A stretch of DNA of 64,000 bases from Sipunculus nudus. Its lineage: Eukaryota; Annelida; Sipuncula; Golfingiida; Sipunculidae. A model generated the notes under the pieces. It was not told where the DNA came from. It saw nothing but the letters and a program-made list of their open reading frames with translations, and did no database searches. A program made the translations under genes and the position numbers. Where the stretch lies: positions 71,881,618-71,945,617 of the forward strand of contig CM049317.1 of NCBI GenBank assembly GCA_026874595.1, in the 5' to 3' direction. The first letter of the stretch is position 1; the number at the start of each line of letters is the position of its first letter. This document shows, piece after piece, positions 1 to 12,300 of the stretch.

Positions 1-1911
1 ATCACGGTTTCCACGACGTGTCATTTATGCGTTGGCGGTTCCGTGCAACGATGTTTGACCTACATGTCAGCTGGGAAAGTTTGCGGCCGGCGCTACATTA
101 TTAGGCTTATAATTCTAAGGCAAATATCAATAGACCAGACACCACAATTTCTTTTAAAAAAATAAAACATTCGAACAATTTAAATCAGAAACTGAATCTT
201 TCTGTCCGTATATACCCGTGTTAGCCTATATGTACGTAGCCATGGAAACGATGTCGCGGCAGAAGCTTAAACTACTTGTTCAACCAGTAACCAACGATTA
301 AATGTCCATATTATTGGTCAGAGAAAATGAAAAACAACCAACAATGAAACAGTTGGGTTCTTCTAAGTTATGAAGTAATTCAGTCAGGAGAAACATCGTC
401 GACGTATATTCCTTTGTATATTTCTTTATACATACCAGCAAACAGAGAGATCACATGTCCATGAGGCTTGAAAATTACGAGGAAGTTCCCATTCAAATCA
501 TAGTCATATGCCTATGATTCAAATTAAACGTTCAGTCCAGAATAGAAATATGCAAATATAGAAAAAAGAGCGGCCGTCTATTGGCTTGTCTGCCGTGAAA
601 AGGTGTCACGACAGGCATAGACCGGTAGTTTGAGATTGTGAGAGATCTGAACTGAGTTGCTTTGAGCGAAATAATTGTCTGAGCACTCGTTATCACGTCA
701 TCTGAGGCATTATAATGTAATTTATATGATCAACCTGGTGTAATTCTTAACTGTATATGCTGTTGAGAACTGCTTGACATCATGAAATAAGAACAATGCC
801 GGGGAGGCGCGTTTCCAACTTTGCTTCGCGGATTATCTTATAGGGGAAACGTCGTAAAGATTGATTATGTCGGCCGTGGGCGAACTTTCTAAACTTCATT
901 TAATAAATAAATATATATTTTTTTCATATTAATTTATAAATGATTAAAATTCATCTTAATGTGAGATTATATAGGCTAAACAACTTCGTTCGAGCACTGG
1001 ACGCTCGCTTGCCACTTTATTCCGACCACAAGAACATCGATCTCTTCAGTGTATGTGCAACCCCTTCTTGTGTGTGGACCAACCCTGAGGCGATGCATTC
1101 TTGACATCGATGGTGTTACCATTCAATCAGTGTCACAGTATTTGTATCATGTAATCCCGCATATTTGGTTTTATCAGAGATTCCTACCAGAGGATTCCCA
1201 CAATTCTTTCATATAACTACATTCGTTTAAGGGTCGCATTATTTAAACTTTAAGGGGACGCATGTGAAAATATTGCGTCCACATGGGCGCGCTTGCCTAG
1301 AAACAAGGGGACATGGCCAAAAATATTGCGGCATTGCCCGCAATGCCGCACTATAGGCGCAACACTGAAGCCACACAAGTGAAACATGTCTGTTTCTTTG
1401 TGTCATCTTTAAACAACTCATCAGATCAATACAAAATCTGGGTAGGGTTTTGCCAAGGTAGACCCAGTTAAATAAGTGTATAGATTCACAGAAATGGGAG
1501 GTTCAAGTAGCTGAAGTAGGATTTTTTTTGTCTCGGTGGAGGTATGCCCATTACTAACTGCAGATCTCTAATAATGTCTTTCATTACACTGTGACAACTA
1601 TTACTAAGTGCTTACTGCACTCTTCTGGCTGAGTATAAAACAAACCTGCCAAACAGTAGAAGCAGTCATTCTTCTAGAAGTGATTAATTTATGGACAAAA
1701 TTTGTCAAAATTAAAGAGATAAAGTCAGACTTTAATCAACAAAAAGCAGATATAAATTAAAAATGTTATACAAAAAGTATAAAGTATTCTTCAAGAAAGG
1801 GAAATGAAATATTCTGCAAACATTTTTGTCATAAAGACATGCTGAGAATAAAGTCCATGGTTATACTGAAACATATTTAAACATCAAAGCACTGTTTATG
1901 TGTAAGCTTAC
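1..1911. other. Region 3' of the membrane exon; no recognisable gene
   Basis: On the minus strand this lies downstream of the transmembrane exon, so the cytoplasmic exons and 3' end of the receptor gene should be here or to the left of the window. I could not identify a convincing exon that continues the phase-1 frame. The short open frame near 1239-1421 has no recognisable family and shows no splice pattern. No repeat family described elsewhere in the window was recognised here. Confidence 0.4.
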
Positions 1912-2013
1912 CTTCCTTGTATTTACAGTACTTGTACAGGCAGACCAGCAGGAACATGAACGTCATCACTGGAATCAGCAGGAAATACCACCAGCCCTTC
2001 AGACCAAATGTAT
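1912..2013 (-). CDS. Receptor gene, transmembrane exon (exon 8 of those found)
   Basis: A 102-bp exon between an acceptor (pyrimidine-rich, ending TTTTAG) and a donor (GTAAGC). It starts and ends in phase 1 and encodes 34 residues. The core is a run of about 20 hydrophobic residues (GWWYFLLIPVMTFMFLLVCL) followed by a basic and Cys/Tyr-containing juxtamembrane stretch (YKYCKYKE), which by the positive-inside rule puts the tail in the cytoplasm. It follows the LDLa exon in the transcript and joins it in frame (split codon GAT, Asp). This makes the protein type I membrane-anchored. A matching exon of 105 bp in the same phases lies at 56497-56601, which supports a shared gene design. Confidence 0.85.
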
Positions 2014-2224
2014 CTAAAATAGAAACCAAAGTCACTCAAATCAGGTCCAGGTGTGTGTAAATATAGACTCACAATCAAAACCAGTGCATGGTCATTTCTT
2101 GAATGAGCATAAAACTATGAACTCAACAACCTGATAATAATATTAACCATTTTCTTTTTTTTAAAGATTTTTTTGGTTGAGGTAACCGCCTCCATTTTGT
2201 CAATGCTTGCTTAACTAAGTACTG

Positions 2225-2547
2225 TGTACATCTGCAGAGTCCCATTCCAGTTTCAGACTTTGTGACAGAGGTGTATACCCAATTTTCCCGGTGTCAACCA
2301 GGTTCGGTGTACCACTCCTGCAGGTTCTGGGTGTGTCATCCCCATTACTGGGTCATATCACCAAGAACCCCCCAAAAGGCACACTCGTTTGTAAATGAAA
2401 CAGGACTGGTGGGCACAGTCTTCCCATTAAGCCTGCAGAGTGCTCACCCTGGGTGGGGGCCAACCATGAAAATCTCACCTCGGCTTAGATTTGAACTAAC
2501 AACCTCCCGGCTTTGAGTCCTGTGCTCTACCCCTGAGCCACAGAAGT
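2225..2547 (-). mobile_element. tRNA-derived SINE, copy 1
   Basis: Read on the minus strand, the head carries an RNA polymerase III A-box-like sequence (TGGCTCAGGGGTAGAGCAC) and, about 35 bases on, a B-box-like sequence (GTTAGTTCAAATC). Both are in the spacing of a tRNA. The body continues for about 250 bp and ends near TCTGCAGATGTAC. A second, diverged copy with the same head, body order and tail lies at 59415-59710, which shows that this is a dispersed element and not a tRNA gene. The open frame seen across it on the plus strand is incidental. Confidence 0.75.
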
Positions 2548-3390
2548 TAGTATATTAACCATTGTTATTATAACTATTAACTAGAAGTTCACTTTATATT
2601 ATAAATTTACAGTAGCATATTTATAGCAGATTATTTATATTCCACCCTTTAGTAAAATATTATTGCAAGGTTGATTATTTTTTTTTAGATGAGTAGATTT
2701 TCTGAAAAAAAAATGTTTTTTTTTTTAATATATATTGTTATAATTTCATCAATCACATTCAATGTTCTTTCAAAAATCACCTTCATCAACATTTTGTTTC
2801 CTTTATCATCTTGCACCAAAGACTTGTAACCCTGGGACATGTGACCTGCAAGTCTTGGTCACATGACCTGTACTTTTTGATGGTATAAATCAGCAATGAG
2901 TTCATGAAACTGAAATCACTATAAAATGTACAGACATCTAAAATCATATAATTTTATAGCCCTGTCCCCCTCCCCCGACACACAATAATGCACAATTTTG
3001 TATTAAACAAAGGGCCTCCCAGTGTTAAATAATTTATCATTATTGGCACATGTTCATACATTTTGTAACTAAAAAAGCTGTTTCTCTCTGAATATCCACT
3101 ATGGACAATTTATGTATAGAATAAATTTAATGACAGGAAAGTGTCAAGCCTTACCTATGGACATAATTTACACAACAGGGAATTATATATATAGATCCTA
3201 GAATATTTAATAAGTAAATTTATTTTATACTCCAGGAAACAGACTATCTTTCAATCTTTCACAACATATCAGCCCCACCTACTGCAGTCACATAGCAAGA
3301 AAACTTAAGCAAAGTCAGCGACTACTGCAAGTCACTCTCCCAGTCATGGAGAGTGCCTCATATTAGTCAATATAACTAGTTGTACAATCC
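2548..3390. other. Intron sequence between LDLa and transmembrane exons
   Basis: AT-rich with several poly-T runs (for example 2700-2728). It lies in the last identified intron of the receptor gene. I see no open frame, RNA gene or repeat of known type. Confidence 0.4.
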
Positions 3391-3394
3391 ATGT

Positions 3395-3550
3395 TGTTAA
3401 AGGGTGACATAAAAGCAGACTGAACTGTCTCGCTAGTGAAGCTTGCTTTGCTAGCGAAGCAGTTGGTATGCCAGACTTGTGCGCCACCAACATGGGTTCG
3501 AAACCGGGATCGGCCCAGTATTTTCCCCTGAATAATTTGTCTTCGTAACA
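3395..3550 (+). repeat. Left LTR of the miniature retroelement
   Basis: 156 bp, TG...CA ends within the inverted pentamers TGTTA and TAACA. It contains an internal short inverted repeat (CTAGTGAAGCTTGCTTTGCTAG). It also contains a tRNA B-box-like word (GGTTCGAAACC), an unusual feature for an LTR. Confidence 0.8.
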
Positions 3551-3669
3551 AAATGGGGGCTCGTCCGGGATGACGGTAAACTTTGTGGCCCAAGGAATAA
3601 GCTCACCAAAGTGTGACTCCTGGGATAAATAGTCTTGTTCTAATAGCAGAACGCTCTTAAGAGGGGATG

Positions 3670-3825
3670 TGTTATGGGGTGACATAAAAGAGGACCAAAC
3701 TGTCTCGCTAGTGAAGCTTGCTTTGCTAGTGATGCGGTTGGTACGCAGGACTTGTGTGCCACCAACATGGGTTTGAATCCCGGATCGGCCCAGTATTTTC
3801 CCCTGAGCAATTTGTCTTCGTAACA
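3670..3825 (+). repeat. Right LTR of the miniature retroelement
   Basis: 156 bp, roughly nine-tenths identical to the left LTR by eye. Divergence between the two LTRs implies that the insertion is not recent, because they should have been identical on arrival. Confidence 0.8.
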
Positions 3826-3925
3826 ATGTAAAATAAATAAAGTTTACATTTAAATAATATCATAGGACAAGCAGAACCATTACTATTTTTCATTAAATGA
3901 AAAACAAACCAAGAAATTATGAGAA

Positions 3926-6037
3926 GAAACTAGTGGCCCATGGGCCATGACGCTCAGCTGAATTCAAGGAATGTTGAACAATAAGGAAGATGACTGCCAG
4001 AGTGCCAAAAAATCATGAATTTTATGAAAAGTCCTTAGAAATGTCTGGTTTACGAGAAAACTCTCCAAGACAGATTGACATGCCAAATTTCAGACCAAAA
4101 TCTTGAACCATTCCTGAGATATGAGCAATTTTCCCCAAAAGCACATGTACGTATGGACGCCACAGGAAAACAATTGAAAATGTGGCGTCACCAGTCTTAA
4201 GTACAAGATGGAGCAGGCCAAGATCTATGGACATGCACAAAATCAGGCCAATACAGCACACCATTCCTAAGAAAAGAAAATTTATTTATTCTACAGAAAT
4301 AGGAAGGTCGGTGGTGCCACCTGTCTGGTTTACGAGAAAATTTTCCAAGATGGATAGACATAACAAATTTCAGACCAATACTTTTAACCACTCCTGAGAT
4401 ATGAGCAATTTTCACCCAAAGCAGATGTATGGATGGATGCCACAGGAAAATGATTGCAGGTGGCTGCACTAGTCTTGAGTACAAGATGGGGGAGTCCAAG
4501 ATCTATGAATTTGGACAATATCAGGCAAATATGGCAAGTCACTCCTGAGAAAAGGGCATTTATTTATTCTACAAAACTGGGTGATGCAATCTGTCTTTCC
4601 AGATGGATAGACGTGCCAAATTTCAGACCAATATCTTGAACCATTCCTGAGATATGAACAATTTTCACCAAAAGCAAATATACCAATGAATGCCACGCAA
4701 AAATGACTGCAGACAGTGCCACCAGTCTTGTTTATGAGATGTAGGTGTTGAGGATCTATGAACATGCACAATTTCAACCTAATACATTGAAGAACCACTA
4801 AGACGAACAGAGGGCAAATGCACAAATGGACACTACGCAAAAAGTATTGTAGGTGGCGCCACCAGTCACTATTAGGAGATAGAGAGATCCAAGATCTATG
4901 GACAAGCAAACTTTCAGCACAATACATTGAGCCACTCCTGAGATATTGGCTGTTATCTTAAAGAGACCCAGATTCATACTGCACAGAAAAGATTGCTGGT
5001 GGTACCATCTGTCTTTGTTACAACAACATAGGTGAAGGAACAACTATGCTAGGTTTCGGAAAGATCAGTGCAAGGGTCTCAGAGGAGCTCTCTTGAAACT
5101 AACACAGAGTTTTTGTATCACATTTTTAATTATTATGATGGGTACTTAGCGATGAGGATATGAGTAACATAGACCGTATTTCGGATTTCCATAGAGACTT
5201 TTCATGGACCTCCTTTGATGTCAAGCTAGAAATTCAAGGTCCAGCGGTTACGATTTGTGCCCTGTTAACAGATGACAGCTTCTTTGAAGGTATCAAAAAT
5301 AGAGAAAAAAATTGTAAAAAATGGAAAAATACACATGGTGCCACCAGTTTGCAGGAACTGATGAAACACTCCATGACCAATATTCATGCAAAGAACCATG
5401 GTGATCAATGCATTAGTTATTCAGATACTTGAGCTTTTGTCTCAAATTTTCCATTATTCTGGGGGGTACTTTGGAGCCCAATAGCTCACAGGTTATGGGT
5501 AACAGAGACCTAATTTCAGGTTTCCAAGGAGATTTTTTATGGACCTCCTTGGATGTCAAGTTAGAAGATTCCTGGTCTAGAGGTTATGATTTGTGCCCTG
5601 TTAACAGATGACAGCTTCTTTGAAGGTATCAAAAATACAGAAAAAAATCGTAAAAATTAGAAAAATACAGGTGGCGCCACCAGTTTGTAGGAACTCACGG
5701 AACACTCCATGATCAATATTCATGCAAAGAATCATGGTGATCAAGGCAGTAGTTATTCAAATACTTAAGCTTTTGTATCAAATTTCTTATTAATCTGGGG
5801 GGGAGGTACTTCGGAGACCCATAGCTCGGAGAATACGGGCAACAGAGACCTAATTTCAGGTTTCCAAGGAGATTTTTCACTGACCTCCCTGGATGTCAAG
5901 TAAGAAAATTCCAGGTCCAGTGGTTATGATTTGTGCCCTGTTTAAGCACGGCTGGACGGCCAAATGGACGGACGCGGGACACTGGACAAAGGGTGAGTGC
6001 TTTTGCTCAGATGACTTTAAGTCAGCTGAGCAAAAAA
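3926..6037 (+). mobile_element. Helentron-like non-autonomous element, copy 1
   Basis: The left end resembles the family start: a CCCATGGG palindrome followed by CGCTCAGCTGA. The right end is the family terminus: a GGACGGACG-rich stretch, then GCTCAGATGACTTTAAG and TCAGCTGAGC, an imperfect hairpin, followed by an A-run. Between them are two tandem blocks. The first (about 4030-5050) has roughly 260-290-bp units beginning GATATGAGCAATTTT; the second (about 5060-5935) has roughly 340-350-bp units sharing CCTAATTTCAGG and TTTGTGCCCTGTTAAC words. GGTGGCGCCACC-type palindromes occur in both. The ends resemble each other in inverted orientation (GCTCAGCTGA). Assignment to Helitron2/Helentron is by structure only; no Rep/helicase is present. 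Confidence 0.6.
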
Positions 6038-6050
6038 CTAAATGACCTAC

Positions 6051-6176
6051 CACAGTCTTCCTCGTCTTTGCCGTTGGGACAGTCGTCAAGGTGATTACAC
6101 CTACTGCCCTCAGAGTAGCAGGCTCTGTAGCGGCTCCCACAGGGCAAAGGTCGGGTCGCAGGGCATGGCTCGTCCC
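6051..6176 (-). CDS. Receptor gene, LDL-receptor class A domain exon (exon 7 of those found)
   Basis: A 126-bp exon (42 codons, phase 1 at both ends) with acceptor TTTCAG and donor GTAGGT. The peptide has the six cysteines of an LDLa domain, ending RCNHLDDCPNGKDEEDC. It keeps the C-D-D-C-x-N/D-G-x-D-E-x-x-C calcium-box pattern (Asp, Asp, Asp-Glu) that coordinates Ca2+ in this family. Two further cysteines lie before it. LDLa domains bind extracellular ligands, commonly through basic residues of the partner; the ligand here cannot be predicted. It follows six half-LDLa modules and precedes the membrane exon. The donor site lies only about 13 bases from the end of a Helentron-like insertion. 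Confidence 0.9.
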
Positions 6177-7460
6177 CTGAAATTTCAAGAGAGACATTTA
6201 GCTACAAGCAGAATGAATTTATGGATATATATATTATTTCATTACAACTTTATATCAATATGTTTGGTGACAAAAACTTGAGTGCTTAAAGAAACATATC
6301 ACATTTAATTAACTCACTCTTTCTTTATATTTACTCAAAATATGCTAATATGGATGTAATTGTCTATACTTTGTGAAGACACTATAGATATAGTTTGATG
6401 TTGTAATGTATGGCTATTTCATAGATAATGCATGCATATAATGAGCTTGAAATTTGAAATTGTGCCAGATTTGATAAACACAACATGGTTCTTTTTTATA
6501 TTATATGTATTAAAAATACTTCAAATCCTAATCAATTTGCACAAATATCACATCTGATTCAATGCCTTGTGCCTGTACAGAATACATAAATATTGTTGAA
6601 ATAATTTAATCTGTTTAATTTCCACAGAATGTATGATGTTTGCCTTATTAATACAAGCCCTTTCATATATATCTCATAACAAACAGATTTTATTATTTAA
6701 ACAGAATTCAGAAGACCACTCTGTAGTAAACCTAAGCCAAGCACATTTAATTATACTTCTGCCATGTTTTCATCAATCCTGGTTGGCTAATTGCCTAGTT
6801 GGTGGGTTAGAATATAAATCAAACTATACCTCTGTAAGGATGTATAACATTTTTATAAGAATTGCCTGGTTATTTGGTTGCGTGGTTATGTAGCTGATTG
6901 ACTATTAGCAACTTTCCTCAAATGGTATCAATGGATTTTGAAATTATGTAAAAAATTAGGGTAACATTCAAGGAACAATCCACTATGACTTGGAGGTGAT
7001 CTCGATCACCAAAATTTATTAATTTTTTTTTTAACTTTAAGAATCTTTACCATTGCCAGATAAGGGAATTTACATTCCCTAAGCCTTGCACTGTGAGTCT
7101 GACCATCGGAGAATTGGCACTATATAAATAGTATACATTATTATTATTATTATTATTAGACCATCATCATTCATTGGTACAAGGGGCCACCTTTGTTCTG
7201 TTAGGCAGAGCTGACCTGTGATGTAACAATCAAATTGATGAAATATAACAGATATTTCTCTTGGCTTGGATTCATACAGTTCCTGAGCTGATGTAGCACA
7301 CATCAAACTTTGATCAGTATCCTAGTTTTATTTAAGGTCTGGTGATCCAGGAAGCTGGCAGAGGTACATATGCAGTCTGTTACTGATCAAATATTAAAGT
7401 AAGACATTCATTCAGAAGACGTTGCTGCACATGTCAGATTTGCCCCATCTCTTTACTCAC
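6177..7460. other. Intron between last half-LDLa module and LDLa exon
   Basis: AT-rich intron. Around 7090-7160 it holds a short LINE/SINE-type tail (AATTGGCACTATATAAATA followed by an ATT microsatellite). Otherwise I see nothing recognisable. Confidence 0.4.
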
Positions 7461-7532
7461 AACATCTCTCCCGGTACTTATCAACACAGGTCCCATCAAA
7501 GCACCTTTTCTCGCTGTAGGCACATTCACCAG
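7461..7532 (-). CDS. Receptor gene, half-LDLa module exon 6
   Basis: A 72-bp exon, phase 1 to phase 1, acceptor TTTTACAG and donor GTGAGT. It encodes GECAYSEKRCFDGTCVDKY plus RERC: four cysteines spaced C-x5-C-x4-C-x7-C with the C-x-D-G-T/S-C-V centre. That centre matches positions C1 to C4 of an LDLa repeat (C...C-x-D-G-x-C-I), while the calcium-binding second half is absent. It joins the LDLa exon through a split Trp codon. Confidence 0.85.
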
Positions 7533-8570
7533 CTGTAAAACAAACAAGATATGTTTACAACCCTCTCCATGATTGGTCAATGAATCTTCCCTGTTACTAA
7601 TCATTTTAAATAACTATTTATTGGAACTTTATTTAAATAACTATTTTCAAGGTTGGTAACTTTCAGGAATGGTCCACCTAGTCAATTTTGGTCTAGCTGA
7701 CTAATGCATTACTTATATGCTGGGGGGGGGGGGTGTTCAGCTAATGATAATAAACAGCTCCTCTGGCATCTTTGCACCTATGTTATTCTAACAAATTTCT
7801 CACTATAGGTGCAATCACAACAAAACCTTCTTTGCAGATTGTGTTGTGCCTTAGCCCTTCCCTCATTCAGGATTCTGCGTACCTGCTCCACATATAAGCA
7901 GTTAACTTGAAAATGTGTGGCTAAATTAACATACAACATGATGATGGGCTTTCATGCTACAGGGTTTGACATGACCTTTTGACAGTACTGGCCCTCCATG
8001 AATTTTTACTTGCCCTACAAAAATCACAGTCATGAACACAAAAAATGTTCTGTATGACTGTACTGCATGTTTTACTGCATGTTAGGAATTATATTCTCAT
8101 TAGTACAGATAAACTTCATATACTTTAACGTGATGTATTATAAATGTGATTTCATTCCTCCAAGAAAGAAAATGGGTAACTGAAGATAAATTCAGACTGA
8201 GGATTTTGAGAAAAGTTTCAAGTTTAACCATGCAACTTTCCCATTTGGGCAAGTAGAAGCCTTTTGGTTGCTGTAACACCATTTTATTAAACTTTCACTT
8301 GCCCTGGGCAAGCAGTTAACCATAAAAACATCAAGCCCTGTGCTTGTCCATGTATGATCACTTTAGCAACACTTCACTGTATGGGGGCTGTACTTGATGG
8401 AAACTCATTAATTTTATGAATTTTTGAAGTTAACAACATATTTGTCAGTGTAGTAAGATTTCTATTCAATTTTTAGTCATTATTTTTTAGGTTAACAGCT
8501 GTTCAGTGGTCTGTTATTAAATAAATTTGTACAAATGAGAATATTCACAACAATGAATCCTGGTACTTAC
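7533..8570. other. Intron between module exons 5 and 6
   Basis: AT-rich intron of about 1 kb with a poly-G run near 7722-7732. The 60-residue open frame on the minus strand near 8100-8282 has no recognisable family. Nothing else seen. Confidence 0.4.
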
Positions 8571-8642
8571 CACATCGTCCTGTGTATTTATCTACACAGC
8601 TACCATCCGGGCACTTCTTGTCACCGTGTTCACATTCTCCAG
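8571..8642 (-). CDS. Receptor gene, half-LDLa module exon 5
   Basis: A 72-bp exon, phase 1 to phase 1, acceptor TGCACAG and donor GTAAGT. The peptide is GECEHGDKKCPDGSCVDKY plus TGRC: four cysteines in the same C-x5-C-x4-C-x7-C order as exon 6, with which it shares most positions. The close match suggests a recent exon duplication. It joins exon 6 with a split Ala codon. Confidence 0.87.
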
Positions 8643-9377
8643 CTGTGCAGATCAAATAAGCACACTGAATTTATTATGCTTTTAGACCCTCCAAAACAAG
8701 TTCCTAATGTGAAATATAAAGATTATTAATGTTCTGACTATTATTTTCTCTATTATATAATTGTTTATTACCATAAACATATAAATCCTGTAATTGGAAC
8801 ATAAAAAAAGAAAATCTAAACAATACATCTGATCTGTACAATTTCTACTAAAAGTTAGTACAAATAATTTAAATATGGCTTATATACTGAATTATGTTTT
8901 ATATAATGTTTACAAAATTAAAATTCTAGATGGCAGTCCCCTTAGTACCAGTCAGTAGGAAGATCTGGATCAAAATCCAACATTGGTGAGCAACCTAAAC
9001 ATGACTTGCTCATACTTTCTCATGCTGATATGAATATGGTCAATTTTAATTTATTATAATTATATATAATAGAAATATTTATTTATATAAAAAAAACAGA
9101 CAACTTCATGGAAAAAATTTTGTCTGAGGAAGATCACTATTTTGTATTTTTAGCAAAAACTTTTTCATATTTTATTAAGATGTTCATGTTTTTCTTACAA
9201 CTATTATTGGTGATATGCACAACAAACATATAAGATGGCCATATCTAAGGAGACACAATCAGTAAGAAATATTTTGCAGTTTAATTGTTGCATTAACTAT
9301 GAATATTAGACTTAAGGTTACAAAAGTATGTAATGAAAATCACAAAAAAAATAACTGAATGGCATATGACTGGCTAA
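8643..9377. other. Intron part, no feature seen
   Basis: AT-rich sequence upstream of module exon 5 and before the next Helentron-like insertion. No open frame or repeat recognised. Confidence 0.4.
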
Positions 9378-12300
9378 AAACAAGGGACCCATGGGACACG
9401 GCGCTCAGCTGATCGTGATTGGACTATAAATGTTTCTCAACTGTGATACTATATCGAGTCGATAAAGCTTATGAATATAATGTACATGTTGGGCTATTAT
9501 AAAGGAATGTAATGTAATATGTGAGTAAATGATAAATGAAATTACCTGACTGATGGATTAATAGAGTCAAATAAAGTGGTTTATTTTTTTATTTATTTAG
9601 TAGGGGTTGAAAATTGTGATATATTTGAGCAAATATGAATGCAATGACAGCAGTAATAAGCAGTAGTAGAATGATGATAAGGCTATTTGTTGAAGGATCT
9701 AAAGTGTATGGTAATCTGCAAGCGTTCAATTTGACAGATATGATGTTATGATTAACTATGCTGATGAAGTGATTTATGAATATGTGACTGTATGACACAA
9801 TATCTCTTTAGTCTTGACAAGGTACATTATTGTGATGCCCACTATGTCTTCATATTACACAATATTGACATAATTTCTGGCATGTACATAGGTACCTATG
9901 GACCAATAGTTATACAAAATATTTAAGTATGAATATATCTGATTTATCTTGTTCTTGCTTACTGAGGCTGACTTTGGAATGGGGTTCAGAGAAGGGAAAA
10001 GTGAGGGCAGCACAAAGGTGGATGTAGAAATATTCTATTGTAATGTTTTTTCATTTATATAAGAATATGAAAAGCTAAGAGGAAAGGGGCCCTCTTACTT
10101 GGTTATAGTAAAGTTCTAAATATATGATTGCAAACAAATACTCTGACAAGACTGTCATGAAGAAAAACAGTAAAAGTTTTGAGATACTGTGTTGCATACG
10201 AAAATTTACAGATGGACAGGCAAGTGGACAGAATGGACTAATACCTTCATTTCACTTTCAAGAGAATAATGCATTTAAGTTTATATATAATCCTATTTTT
10301 TTAAGCAGATCCACTTTTTCCATTAAGAAGTTTTTATATGAATCATTTTTTTATTTACAGGTTTATAAATTTTTAATTAAATAACCTGAAAATATAAGTT
10401 AAAATATTAGAATTGTTGCAAAAGTTGCAATCATTATATATACAGAGTAAAAAACATTGGGTCATATTATGCATACACATATATTTTATTATTTCTAAAT
10501 CATAAATGTTTAAACTGATTTTAAAAGAAAATAATGCCACAACATGGCATCTACAAGAAGATTCCTTGAATCACTATTAAAAAGTTTTGCACATTGGAGT
10601 TTTCAGGACATGCTTAATTTTATTCACCAAAATAAAATAAAAGTAAATTTGATCAAATAAAACATCTTTTCAAATAAAGTATACACACTGTTGGTTGAAT
10701 GAGGGACAAACAATATCATTGTGCTAATTACTATCCAAGTTTTAATTAATTACTGGAATTAATAGTCAATTTCACACCTGGTGAAGTTTTTACTCTTCTG
10801 AAGTAAGGAATTACTTATCTCATGAACATCCACACTTTCACAGCAATACACCACTTTGAGGACACAATTAAATGTACACTTTAATCATTGTAACCCTGGT
10901 GGTTCAATACAAAATATAAAATGTAGCATGTCCAAGAATAAAATAAAATACAGAAAAATTATAACATGCATCTAGTTTATGCACCAGCTGGGGGGGGGGG
11001 GGGGATGAGTGCAGGGCAGTGGGGAAGCCTGCTAGTAGTGGCCAAGCTGGGCCAAGGTAAGCTGCCTGGTGTTGGTTACATAATGCAAGTGAAGGCTGTA
11101 CTACTAGGTGGGCTAGATGTAAACAACACTTGACATGGTGTATGAAAACATGAATAAAAGCTATTCATTCCAATCAATTTCTTTTGAAAGTTCAGATTTT
11201 AAAAGATTAAATCCTTATGCATATATGCTTGGAAAATTAAATCAACAGTGCCAAAGTTGGACAAAATTTAAGGTATTGATTTTTTATTTATGCTAATAAC
11301 TTGAAAAATTTGCAAAATTCAGATCTAATTTTGGGTAAACAATTGAAACTTGATTAAATAAAGTTATATTCCTGAAAAAAAGTCTCTAGGTTCAGCAATT
11401 CTCATGTGAGTGAATATATTTCCTGATTTAAAAAAAAAATTGCATTATGTTTTGGCCCATAACTTCAAAATAATACCCAATACTAACCTAATTTTTGGTG
11501 TGTTCATAGAAAATGTATAAAAGAATGTGAATACTAAATACGATCAAAAACAGATCAGTGGTTTTGATATTAGGCAGCCTTGAAGTGTAACAATGGCTTT
11601 TTTTAATGGAGTTTTTTTTCCTTAATATCTCGAAGGAACAAAGTCCTAATGACCCAATTTTCGGTATGCTAGGAGATTTTGGGGACATCTAAAATTATGT
11701 CACCAGCCTGGGGAGCATAGAGATGTGCACTGAATGACCTACAGTCATCAAAGTGGACTGCTTGTCAATGTAAGGGAATACAACAAGAGCCTCCAAAAAA
11801 ATTCAAGAACTAGCCTAATTTTGCAGCTTTTATTTTCAAATTTCAGATTTTAACAGATTAAATCCTTATGTATACATGGTGTGAAAATTAAATCCACAGT
11901 ACTTACAGGAAAAAAAACGTGCCATGGCCAAAGTTGGGCAAAATTTAAGTTACCAATTTTATATTTTTGCCAATATTTAAAAAAATTTAACAAATTTTGA
12001 TCTAATTTTTGGTATACAATTAAATTTTGATTATTAAAGTGATATTACTGGAAAAAAGTCCCTACCTTTAACACTTTTGGTCTTAAATGACCAAATATCT
12101 TCCTGATTTTTTTACAAAGTCCATAATGTTGGGGCCCATAACTTTTTCAAATTATATAATACTGACTTAATATCTGGCATGTACATAGGAACTATATAGA
12201 GGAATATTTATGGTAAATATGAAGAAAACCAGATGAGTGGTTTTTATATTAGGCAGTCCTGAAGTGTGAAAATAGATTTCTAATAAAAAATTGAGGTTTA

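Larger units (their letters stand above)
3395..3825 (+). mobile_element. Miniature LTR retroelement (TRIM-like)
   Basis: Two direct repeats of 156 bp (3395-3550 and 3670-3825), each starting TGTTA and ending TAACA, differ at about 17 positions by eye. They enclose only 119 bp. Three bases after the left repeat is TGGGGGCTCGTCCGGGAT (3554-3571), the 18-base tRNA-Pro primer binding site known from murine leukaemia virus. The right repeat is preceded by a purine-rich run, AAGAGGGGATG, usable as a polypurine tract. A four-base target duplication, ATGT, flanks the element (3391-3394 and 3826-3829). With no coding capacity it fits a terminal-repeat retrotransposon in miniature that depends on proteins supplied in trans. 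It sits in an intron of the receptor gene. Confidence 0.85.

Noticed and set aside
2480-2550. tRNA gene on the minus strand
   Set aside because: The pol III boxes belong to a SINE: the body and tail recur at 59415-59710.
3344-3826. A 160-residue minus-strand frame across the miniature LTR element
   Set aside because: It consists of the two LTRs translated in antisense, with no motif; the LTR structure explains the repeat of the peptide.
9589-9798. Small frame conserved between 9589-9798 and 31927-32136
   Set aside because: The DNA itself is conserved as a repeat. There is no recognised domain and the flanking non-coding DNA is equally similar.
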